Of a stretch of DNA of 14,740 bases, positions 1 to 8,500 are shown piece after piece. The position numbers and the translations under genes are program-made. The notes under the pieces are model-generated. The model was not told the origin of the DNA and ran no database searches. It saw only the letters and a program-made list of their open reading frames with translations. The stretch is from the NCBI GenBank assembly GCA_946886805.1, contig CAMPJM010000037.1, forward strand, positions 1 to 14,740. Direction: 5' to 3'. This stretch comes from an uncultured Flammeovirgaceae bacterium. Lineage in GTDB: Bacteria; Bacteroidota; Bacteroidia; Cytophagales; Cyclobacteriaceae. Every line of letters starts with the position of its first letter. The first letter of the stretch is position 1.

Positions 1-70
1 CAGTTTCTTAACATTAATATCAGTTGGCTTTTACAACTCTTTAGCAGATTGAATGAAAATTTAGAAAATA
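1..70. other. Intergenic left edge, nothing recognised
   Basis: AT-rich DNA up to the start of the target duplication of the MITE-like element. I see no gene end, RNA or terminator hairpin here. A reading frame that begins at 49 runs straight through the mobile element and has no protein-like features, so I do not call it. Confidence 0.5.
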
Positions 71-79
71 GTTTCTTTT
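71..79. repeat. Left 9-bp target site duplication
   Basis: GTTTCTTTT lies directly against the left terminal inverted repeat (which starts at 80). The identical nonamer lies directly against the right terminal repeat at 277-285. A direct repeat abutting both ends of an inverted-repeat-bounded segment is the signature of a transposition event. Confidence 0.8.
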
Positions 80-276
80 GTAACTACTCAGGTACTAAAA
101 AATCGTCATTCCTGGCGGAGCGCAGCGTAGACCAGGAATCCCCTTCTATGAAGTGCCGAGATAATTCAGTGATTTTGCATCCATATCAGGAGATTCCGAA
201 TATTTACTTCGTATCTCTTCGTAAATTCCGGAATGACGATATATTTATTATATCGTCGTTATACCTGAGTAGTTAC
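80..276. mobile_element. MITE-like non-autonomous element, 197 bp
   Basis: The segment is bounded by a perfect 15-bp inverted repeat: GTAACTACTCAGGTA at 80-94 and its exact reverse complement at 262-276. It is flanked on both sides by the same 9-bp direct repeat. It has no transposase, so it would have to be moved in trans by a related insertion sequence elsewhere in the genome. Its interior is itself palindromic: an 11-bp inverted repeat (102-112 with 230-240), a hairpin at 108-115/132-139, an imperfect hairpin at 193-207/221-234, and a 9-bp stem with a 5-nt loop at 235-243/249-257. The GTAA terminus recalls IS66-family ends, but those normally make 8-bp duplications, so I leave the family open. 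It lies about 330 bp upstream of the susC start and could affect that gene's transcription. Confidence 0.78.
102..240. repeat. Palindromic REP-like repeat inside the MITE
   Basis: ATCGTCATTCC (102-112) and its exact reverse complement (230-240) enclose several hairpins. The first has stems ATTCCTGG (108-115) and CCAGGAAT (132-139). This type of sequence, with 'tcattcctgg' and 'ccaggaat' around a GC-rich loop, resembles dispersed intergenic repeats that I recall from Bacteroidota genomes. That resemblance is from memory and was not searched. It may be an independent repeat nested in the larger element or simply its core. Confidence 0.55.
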
Positions 277-285
277 GTTTCTTTT
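277..285. repeat. Right 9-bp target site duplication
   Basis: GTTTCTTTT is identical to positions 71-79 and directly follows the right terminal inverted repeat, which ends at 276. Confidence 0.8.
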
Positions 286-602
286 AACCTTCAAACTTTA
301 ATCACCGGCAAGACAATCTGAAGTGTAAGAAATATCACAACAGCCGGTACTTGAAAAACAAGAATAATTAAAACAACGGAATGGCAATAAAATAGCAACA
401 AAAGAGCGTCTAAACCCCTGTAAAACATTGAAGTAATATTTACCATGCCTCTTTGGGCTATTTATCATGCCAAATATATCTTCGGAAGGGCAATATTACC
501 GACCGAAATCAATATAAATCTTCCTTTAATGAATCTCATATCATCAAAGAGGATAGTTCTAGCTTTAATTATTTATTAATCACAATTCAACAACCTATTT
601 CA
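286..602 (+). other. Long leader region upstream of susC, no gene seen
   Basis: About 317 bases between the mobile element and the susC start. The susC reading frame stays open back to a TTG at 453, but the 50 residues this would add have no signal-peptide character and would bury the real signal peptide, so I treat this stretch as 5' untranslated or promoter DNA. I looked for the Bacteroidota -7 element TAnnTTTG and found no good match. I saw no riboswitch or sigma/anti-sigma gene. Confidence 0.5.
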
Positions 603-3600
603 ATGCTTATGAAAAATTTTTTACTTATTAAAAGAGGGGGTTTCCGAAAGCAAACCTTTACTTTTTTATGGTTACTGGCGGCGCTCATTATAGCTATACC
701 GTTGCAGGTCAGTGCTCAGAACAGGGTAATCAGTGGAACAGTTAGCTCCATGCTCGATGGAACAACATTACCAGGTGTAAACGTGCTGATAAAAGGAACA
801 ACATCGGGTACAGTTACTGATATCAATGGTGACTATTCTATTAATGCAAACGAGTCCGACATTCTTGTTTTTTCTTTTGTAGGTTATACCTCGCAGGAAG
901 TTTCTGTTTCGGAAATTGCTGGCGATACTTACGACATAGCGTTGTCCGAAGATATTGAGTCTTTGTCTGAAGTCGTAGTTATTGGATATGGAACCCAAAG
1001 AAGGGAAGATGTAACAGGAGCGATAAGTTCTATTAGTGCTGAACAAATTGAAAGAACTCCTGTGACTACGTTAGATCAGGCACTTCAAGGTCGATCAGCA
1101 GGTGTGCAGATTATTAATAATGATGGTTCTCCGGGAGCAGGAATTCAGGTTCAAATACGAGGAATTGGTGGTTTTGGCAATAACAGTCCGCTTTATGTAG
1201 TAGATGGTTACCCCTTATCCGGTGGAATTAATACTTTAAATCCTTCTGATATTGCCTCTATGAATATATTGAAGGATGCCTCTGCCACAGCCATTTATGG
1301 TAACAGGGCAGCAAATGGCGTTGTTATTATTACAACCAAGCGAGGGAAAGAAGGAGCAATGCAGATTTCACTTGACGCTATAACTTCGTTTCAGACTGAG
1401 CCTGAAAAATATGATTTGTTAAATGCAGAGCAATTTGCGACTCTTGCCCAGGAAAGAGCTGATGAAGATGGCTTTGCTTTAGTTCCGGCTTGGAACGATC
1501 CTTCATCATTAAGAAATATCGATTGGCAAGACGAGATATATAGATCTGGGTTAAGGCAAAGTTATAATGTTTCCATACGAGGAGGGGGTGAAAAAATTCA
1601 ATCTGCTTTTTCTCTCGGATTAGTGGACCAAAAAGGCATTGTTTTGGGCTCAGATTATAAACGATACAATGCTAGTTTAAATGCGGATTACCAGGCTACA
1701 AAGTGGCTTAAAGCCTCTGTAAGCTTAAAATACACAAGAAGTAATAGTAAAATTGCTCTTGGAACAGGTGGTCAGGATGCCGGTGTTGGCGTCGGAACTT
1801 TAACGAAGTTAATCCCGACAATGACAGGAAATCCCGACACAGATCAAGTAAAAGATGCACTGGGCAATTACGGGTATTTCACAAAAGACAACACCGCAGT
1901 GAATTACCTCGACAATCCCGTTGCTCTTATAGAAACACAGGATCAAAAGAATATCAATAACTTTTTGTTAGCCTCAGGATATCTGGAGGCTACGATAGTA
2001 GAAGGACTAAAGGTAAAAAGTACTTTTGGGGTGAACTTAAGTGATTATTCGGGATACTATTTTACACCATCACATAACCGTTTCTTATCAGAAGCTTTGG
2101 CTTTTTATTCTCAAAGTGCTAATAATACATCAGAGTATTTATGGGAAAATACGCTTGCCTATAAAAAGGCTTTTGGCGTCCACGTAATTGACTTTGTCGG
2201 AGGCTTTTCCTTTCAGGAAAATGTATTTCGTCGAGTTGGAGGAGAAGGAAATGGTTTGATCAGTAACCGCCTTAGAAATTTAGCCAGTGTTCAAACTATA
2301 ACAGATATTTATGGTGATCAGCTGAATAAGTCGTTGGCATCTCAATTTGGTAGGATTAGCTATACCTTACTGGACAGATATTTATTTACTGCAACTGTAA
2401 GGCGAGATGGTTCTTCAATATTTGGAGGAAATAAGCAATATGGCGTGTTTCCATCGGCAGCTATAGGTTGGAGGGTAATTAATGAACCTTTCTTTGAAAA
2501 TGTTAATGGAATAACTGATTTAAAACTTCGTGCAAGTTACGGGGAAGTCGGTAACCAATTTGGTATTCCTGCTTTTGAATATATGGCGCAGTACGGAACA
2601 GGAGGAAGCCAACTATCAATGGAAAATGTGGGCTACCCATTTAATAAAGTTTATCAGGAAGGCTTGGTCCTCGAATCTCTACCTAATCCTGATTTAAAGT
2701 GGGAAACTTCAGTTCAAACTGATATAGGTTTGGATGCTGCGTTTTTAAACAACCAAATAACCCTGACTGCTGATTATTATATAAAAGAATCCCGTGATTT
2801 TCTTTTAGAAATTCCTGTTCCTGCTCAAACAGGCTTTGCTGTGGCATCGCGGAATGTCGGGAGTATTCGCAATAGCGGTTTTGAGGTTGAATTGGGTTTC
2901 AGGGAATCCGAAGGAGATTTTCAATATGGTATTAGTGCCAACATCACAACCGTTAACAATGAAATCTTAGATCTCAGCGGATTAGAGGCGATAGGCAATA
3001 TTGGTGGTTTAGGTTTTCCCAATGTAGGAGGAAACACTTGGGTAGATTTTAGTCGCTCTGAAGTAGGAGGGGAAGTTGGCGCATTCTATGGTTACAGAAA
3101 TGCCGGAATTTTCCAGAATCAACAGGAAATAGATGCTTTAAATGCTATTGCTGCGGAAGAAAACGGTCCGGACACTTATTACCAGTTATCCAGTACTGCA
3201 CCGGGTGACAGAAAGTTTAAAGATCTGAATGGGGACGGAAGAGTGACTACTGAAGATCAGGAAGTAATTGGAAGCCCCATTCCCGATTTTTACGGAGGTT
3301 TAAATTTTGATGCATCCTATAAGAATTTTGATTTCAGTATGTTCTGGTATGCAACAGTTGGAAATGATATATTCAACTATACAAATAGGGTTTTACAATC
3401 TTTTGGTGCTACACAGGGGGGCATTGGCCTTCAAAACATCAGTGAAGAGTACTATCTAAACCGTTGGACAGAGAGCAATCGTTCTACAGAATATGCGAGA
3501 ATAACTCGCGCCGATTTGAATGGAAACACCCGGCCATCTGATGTATTTGTGGAGGATGGAAGCTATTTAAGATTGCGTAATATTCAAATTGGTTACACGC

Positions 3601-3821
3601 TACCTTCCGCTATCCTGGAAAATTTAAATATTGAAAGAGTAAGAGTGTATGTAAATGCGCAGAACCTTTTAACCTTCACTAAGTATTCAGGTCTGGATCC
3701 TGAAATCGGCCAGATTGCAGACCCAGACACTGGCGAAAGAAATGTTACGATGACCGGCGTTGATGTGGGAACCTATCCATCATCAAAATTCTTTGGTGTG
3801 GGCTTAAACGTAACCTTTTAA
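603..3821 (+). CDS. susC: SusC/RagA-family TonB-dependent outer-membrane transporter
   Basis: Forms the barrel that imports oligosaccharides (or peptides) across the outer membrane with energy from TonB, capped by its SusD partner. From the ATG at 603 the protein has 1072 residues, normal for the family. An ATG at 609 is equally possible, and neither has a clear Shine-Dalgarno site. The order is: signal peptide with cleavage after about residue 38 (...PLQVSA|QNR); carboxypeptidase-D-like domain, about 41-115 (VISGTVSS..., GTVTDINGDYSI); the SusC signature SEVVVIGYG near 122-130; plug domain, about 135-250 (LQGRSAGVQI, YVVDGYPL, ANGVVIITTKRG); then the beta barrel to the end. A Ca-loop-like LNGDGRVTTED lies near residue 875, and the C-terminus FFGVGLNVTF is a typical barrel-assembly signal. 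The susD partner starts 28 bp downstream. Substrate unknown; the symbol denotes the family. Confidence 0.95.
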   Translation: MLMKNFLLIKRGGFRKQTFTFLWLLAALIIAIPLQVSAQNRVISGTVSSMLDGTTLPGVNVLIKGTTSGTVTDINGDYSINANESDILVFSFVGYTSQEVSVSEIAGDTYDIALSEDIESLSEVVVIGYGTQRREDVTGAISSISAEQIERTPVTTLDQALQGRSAGVQIINNDGSPGAGIQVQIRGIGGFGNNSPLYVVDGYPLSGGINTLNPSDIASMNILKDASATAIYGNRAANGVVIITTKRGKEGAMQISLDAITSFQTEPEKYDLLNAEQFATLAQERADEDGFALVPAWNDPSSLRNIDWQDEIYRSGLRQSYNVSIRGGGEKIQSAFSLGLVDQKGIVLGSDYKRYNASLNADYQATKWLKASVSLKYTRSNSKIALGTGGQDAGVGVGTLTKLIPTMTGNPDTDQVKDALGNYGYFTKDNTAVNYLDNPVALIETQDQKNINNFLLASGYLEATIVEGLKVKSTFGVNLSDYSGYYFTPSHNRFLSEALAFYSQSANNTSEYLWENTLAYKKAFGVHVIDFVGGFSFQENVFRRVGGEGNGLISNRLRNLASVQTITDIYGDQLNKSLASQFGRISYTLLDRYLFTATVRRDGSSIFGGNKQYGVFPSAAIGWRVINEPFFENVNGITDLKLRASYGEVGNQFGIPAFEYMAQYGTGGSQLSMENVGYPFNKVYQEGLVLESLPNPDLKWETSVQTDIGLDAAFLNNQITLTADYYIKESRDFLLEIPVPAQTGFAVASRNVGSIRNSGFEVELGFRESEGDFQYGISANITTVNNEILDLSGLEAIGNIGGLGFPNVGGNTWVDFSRSEVGGEVGAFYGYRNAGIFQNQQEIDALNAIAAEENGPDTYYQLSSTAPGDRKFKDLNGDGRVTTEDQEVIGSPIPDFYGGLNFDASYKNFDFSMFWYATVGNDIFNYTNRVLQSFGATQGGIGLQNISEEYYLNRWTESNRSTEYARITRADLNGNTRPSDVFVEDGSYLRLRNIQIGYTLPSAILENLNIERVRVYVNAQNLLTFTKYSGLDPEIGQIADPDTGERNVTMTGVDVGTYPSSKFFGVGLNVTF

Positions 3822-3849
3822 TAAAGTATAACAGATCAATATCGAGATT

Positions 3850-5382
3850 ATGAAAATTAATAAAAGTATATATTGGGGAGTATTTGCCATTTTGGCTTTG
3901 GTGCCCTTTAGTTGCAAAGATTTTCTGGATGAAACAGACACGAGAAGCGTTACAGAAGACGTCTTGTTCCAAAAACCTGAAGATGGTATAGCTTTGGTAA
4001 ACGCTATTTACGACACCTTTCATGATGGTGATTTTATCAATAAATCATTGTGGTATTCGGCAAATTTTCTTTCGCAGGATTTTCACAATTATGGTGCTGA
4101 CGTATTTTTCGAAACATATGAAGTGCCGGCTAATTTTGACCCACTTAATATTATGTGGCGGAGATCCTATCAGGGAATAGCAAGGGCTAATTCAGCTATT
4201 CCTATTATTGAAAAAATGTTGGCAGACGAAATCATAGATGAATCGCTGGCCAACAGATTAACAGGTGAGGCATATTTCCTGAGAGGCGTATTCTATTATT
4301 ACCTGGCATCTATGTTTGGAGGCGTGCCTTTGGAATTACAGACAGTAACCGATGATGGAAGACATCCAAGAAACACGCAGGATGAAGTATTTAGCCAAGT
4401 CGCTAAGGATATGGAAACCGCAGCAAACCTATTGCCCTGGAAAGAAGATCTTGGTACAGAAAATTTGGGAAGGGCTACAAAAGGAGCTGCCATAGCCTAT
4501 AAGGGTGCTGCCCAAATGTGGGTAAAAGATTATGACGGCGCTGTAACTACTTTTAATCTATTGGAAGGAAAATATCAGTTAGAAGAGAATTTTCTGAACA
4601 TCCATGAATATAGCAATCAAAATCAATCACCAGAGTCGATTTTCGAACTGCAATATCTCGAAGGGGCTGATCAATCATGGGGACATGCCAATGAAACTAT
4701 TTGGTTCGGATCATTTCATATGCCTGAAGAAGTTTCTACATTCGGTTATTCTTATGCGGACCCGAAGCTTTATAATTCTTTTGAAGCTGGTGATGAACGT
4801 AAACTTGCGACGGTTATTGGCCCTGGGGACGAACATCCGAGCTCAGCAATTGAAATAAAGAATTACCCAAGGGTTCAAGAACTTTTCGGAGGAATTAATA
4901 CATTAGGAACAGTTGAAAATCCCTGGAAAGGAGCAGACGGTCAAAGGTCAGGTTATTATAGTATGAAAACCTGGAGAGACCCGAATGTTCAGGGTGCTAC
5001 CGGATCTCCACAAACAATTTTCGGGGGACAGAATATAATATTAATGCGACTCGGCGAAGTATTATTAAGCAAGGCCGAAGCTCTTTATAGAAGTGGCGAT
5101 GAATCAGCTGCACGTGATATTATCAATTTAGAAATAAGAGAAAGAGCTGGATTAGATCCTGTTTCCATTACTGAGGATTTTATGGACGTGCTCTTGAATG
5201 AATACAGACATGAATTATCAGGCGAATTTTCGCTTTGGTTTCTTTTGAGAAGAGCAGGTGAACACAAGCAATACGTGAAAGAAGAATTTGGTATTACTAT
5301 TCCAAATGGAAAAGATATTTTACCAATTCCGCAGGAAGTTATCCTTAATAATGAGACAATAGAACAAAATGACGGCTATTAA
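3850..5382 (+). CDS. susD: SusD/RagB-family surface glycan-binding lipoprotein
   Basis: Surface-exposed lipoprotein that captures ligand and acts as the lid of the SusC barrel. It has 510 residues. A short lysine-containing N-terminus and hydrophobic stretch lead to Cys22 (LVPFSCKDFLDE), the probable lipidation site; the Pro at -3 is not ideal for a lipobox, but the SCKDFL context is usual for this family. Family landmarks are the TPR-like helix YFLRGVFYYYLASMFGGVPL near 140-160, the MRLGEVLLSKAEALYRSG helix near 400-415, and the end IPNGKDILPIPQEV...NDGY. It lies 28 bp after susC, so the two are surely co-transcribed. A strong hairpin terminator follows directly. Ligand cannot be inferred. 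Confidence 0.95.
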   Translation: MKINKSIYWGVFAILALVPFSCKDFLDETDTRSVTEDVLFQKPEDGIALVNAIYDTFHDGDFINKSLWYSANFLSQDFHNYGADVFFETYEVPANFDPLNIMWRRSYQGIARANSAIPIIEKMLADEIIDESLANRLTGEAYFLRGVFYYYLASMFGGVPLELQTVTDDGRHPRNTQDEVFSQVAKDMETAANLLPWKEDLGTENLGRATKGAAIAYKGAAQMWVKDYDGAVTTFNLLEGKYQLEENFLNIHEYSNQNQSPESIFELQYLEGADQSWGHANETIWFGSFHMPEEVSTFGYSYADPKLYNSFEAGDERKLATVIGPGDEHPSSAIEIKNYPRVQELFGGINTLGTVENPWKGADGQRSGYYSMKTWRDPNVQGATGSPQTIFGGQNIILMRLGEVLLSKAEALYRSGDESAARDIINLEIRERAGLDPVSITEDFMDVLLNEYRHELSGEFSLWFLLRRAGEHKQYVKEEFGITIPNGKDILPIPQEVILNNETIEQNDGY

Positions 5383-5390
5383 TTAAACTT

Positions 5391-5431
5391 AAAAGGACCA
5401 TCGCTGAGATTTATTTCCTGATGGTCCTTTT
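5391..5431 (+). terminator. Rho-independent terminator after susD
   Basis: A perfect 12-bp stem, AAAAGGACCATC (5391-5402) with GATGGTCCTTTT (5420-5431), encloses a 17-nt loop and ends in a T run. It begins 8 bp after the susD stop. It should end or attenuate transcripts of the susCD pair, so the two downstream genes either depend on read-through or have their own promoter. Confidence 0.85.
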
Positions 5432-5438
5432 ACTTTTG
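5431..5438 (+). promoter_or_regulatory. Possible -7 promoter element
   Basis: TACTTTTG fits the Bacteroidota sigma-A -7 consensus TAnnTTTG. It sits just after the terminator and about 117 bp before the next gene's start. I see no convincing TTG-type -33 box at the expected distance upstream, and the T run of the terminator could create this match by chance. Weak call. Confidence 0.22.
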
Positions 5439-5554
5439 CATCCGTAGCCAAATGTTATGTGCTTTAATTGATGTTCTTTTTCCTACCTTCAAAAGCTATT
5501 TTAAATAGATTTGATACCGATATTCAGCGATCTATTCCAATTATTCTTAACGTT

Positions 5555-8500
5555 ATGATTTTCCATTTTAGAAAGTTCCTTCTTCTTATCTCATTTATTG
5601 TTCCCCTATCCAGTTGTATGAAGGAGAAGGATGAAAACTCACTTTTTACGTTAGTTGGTTCTGAAGTTACGGGAGTTGATTTTTCTAATACAATCTATGA
5701 ATCCGATACTTTCAACATAATGACTTTCGGATATATTTATAATGGAGGAGGGGTAGCAGTAGGGGATGTCAACAATGACGGTCTAAAAGACGTATTTTTT
5801 GCTGGAAATATGGTTTCCAGCAAGCTTTATTTGAATAAAGGAAATTTTCAGTTCGAAGATATTACCGTTGAAGCAGGAGTGGCCATGGAAAAATGGGCTA
5901 CTGGTGTAACTATAATTGATATTAATCAAGACGGTCTCAAAGATATTTATGTATGCACTATTAATCCTATCATGGGACAATCCCAACCCTCTAATTTATT
6001 GTTTATAAATAATGGACTAGACTCAGACGGAAATCCGGTGTTTACAGAAGAAGCCAGCGTCTACGGTCTGGATGACAAAGGCTACAGCACCCAGGCAGCA
6101 TTTTTCGATTATGATTTGGATGGGGATCTGGATATGTACCTCCTCACCAATAACTACGATAAGTCGAGTCGAAACATCCCAAGATTTAAACTCATCAACG
6201 GAGGTTCCTCAAATACGGATCGGCTTTACCGTAACAATGGCAATCATACCTTTACAAACGTCTCGAAAGAAGCAGGAATTTTAATAGAAGGTTGGGGCTT
6301 GGGGGTCGCAGTAAGTGATATTAATAAAGACGGCTGGCCAGATATTTATGTGTCCAATGACTTTATCAGCAACGATTTACTTTGGATAAACAATAAGAAC
6401 GGCACTTTTACTAATAAAATAGATGAATTCCTGAGGCATCAAAGTTATTTCGGAATGGGTGCTGATATTGCAGATTACAATAACGATGGACTACAGGATA
6501 TTATGGTGCTGGACATGATGCCTGAAAATAACCAACGTCAGAAAACTACGATGAACGCTCCCGATTATAATAGGTTTCAGTTGAATAACCGAATGGGTTA
6601 TGAAACACAGTACATCCGCAATACGCTTCAAATAAATAACGGGGATAATACCTTCAGCGAAATCGGACAACTTGCTGGTGTTTATGCAACGGATTGGAGC
6701 TGGAGCCCGCTTTTTGCTGATTTTGACAATGACGGTTGGCGAGACCTCTTTATCACCAATGGTTTTGTTAAAGATATCACAGATTTAGATTACGTTAGGT
6801 ATAATTCCGAAGCCGTACAATTCGGCAATTCGGAGGAGATCCGCAAAAAACTAAAAAAGGAATACGAGAAAATAGCAAGGGTTAAAATGCCAAATTATAT
6901 ATACCAAAATAATAAAGATTTAACATTTACAAACCAGTCTACTAAATGGGGATTGGCTGAGCCTTCAAACTCCAATGGAGCAGCCTACGCCGATCTGGAT
7001 AATGACGGAGATCTGGATTTAATTGTTAACAATATTGATAGCGAGGCTTTCATTTATAAAAATAACAGTGACAACCTACCCAATGCCAATTTCTTAAAAA
7101 TTGATTTGGTAGGCAAAGTACCAAATTTAGGCGGGATAGGCACAAAAATTCGCATAAGTCATAAAGGGAATCAACAATATTATGAACATTTTTTGTCTAG
7201 AGGCTATAAATCATCTATGGATAATATTATCCATTTTGGACTAGGTGAAATAGAGCAAATAGATTCCATAGAAATTACCTGGCCGGATGGAAAATACCAG
7301 CTGTTGACAAATATTAAAAGCAACAACTTACTAAAAGTAGAGTATAAGAATGCATACTTAAAGGTGCCTGCTGAAGAATCTGATTTAGAACCTTTTATGG
7401 TTGAAGTAGCAAGTAAATACGGCATTAGTTATAAGCATGCAGAAAACGATTATGTGGATTTCAATACCCAACCGCTCATACCTCATAAACATTCCCAAAA
7501 CGGACCCGGCATAGCTGTCGGTGATGTTAATGGAGATGGGTTGGAAGATTTTTTTATTGGTGGATCAAAGGGATTTACTGGATTTGTTTTTCAGCAGGAT
7601 GAAAACGGAAAGTTCAGTAAAAAACCTTTAGGGAAAGAACCCAATAAAGAAGATGATCTGGGAGTATTGTTTTTTGATTATGATGCTGATGGCGACCTCG
7701 ATCTGTATGTCGTAACTGGAGGTAATGAATATTTATCTGGTTCTGAAAATTATCAACACCGGCTTTATAACAATGATGGATCAGGGAATTTTGAGCAGGA
7801 TCATTCAGCTATCCCGTCCATAAACACAAGCGGCTCCTGTGTAGTGGCTTCAGATTTTGATATGGATGGTGATCTCGATTTGTTTGTTGGAGGGAGAAAT
7901 AAACCAAGACAGTATCCTTTGCCTGGAACAAGTTACATCCTTAGTAATGATGGAGGTACGTTTAGAGATGTCACAAAAGATGTCTGTCCCGAATTAGAAA
8001 ATGTGGGGATGGTTACTTCTGCTCTTTGGACAGACTTTGATAATGATAATCAAACGGATTTAATCATAGTGGGAGAATGGATGCCAATCACCTTTTATAA
8101 GAATGAAGATGGAATGCTTAAAAACGTAACGCCAAATTCGGGGTTGACCAAAACGAATGGCTGGTGGAATAGCTTGTCTTCGGGTGATTTTGACAATGAT
8201 GGAGACATTGATTATGTAGCAGGAAATCTTGGTTTAAATTCTAAATTTAAAGCAACAGAAAAAGAACCCGTAAGTGTTTATGCAAAAGATTTCGATATTA
8301 ATGGTACAATTGATCCAATCCTTGGGAGGTATATTCTGGGGGAGCAATATCCTGATGCTACACGTGATGCCTTAATGAGCCAAATTCCTTCAATGCGAAA
8401 GAAATTTTCCAGTTATGCTGATTATGGAGCGGTAACCATTGATAATATGTTTTTCGATGACGATTTAAAAGATGCATATATAGCCCATAGCTATACGTTT

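Noticed and set aside
49..321. Open frame of 90 residues on the + strand at the left edge
   Set aside because: It runs through the whole MITE, including both inverted repeats and one target duplication, so the frame is a by-product of the insertion. The translation shows no recognisable domain.
453..602. Upstream extension of susC from a TTG
   Set aside because: The added 50 residues would hide a good signal peptide that begins at 603/609, and TTG is a poor start.
5468..5554. Upstream extension of the FG-GAP gene
   Set aside because: A start at 5468 or 5471 places about 28 non-signal residues before a clean lipoprotein signal peptide that begins at 5555.
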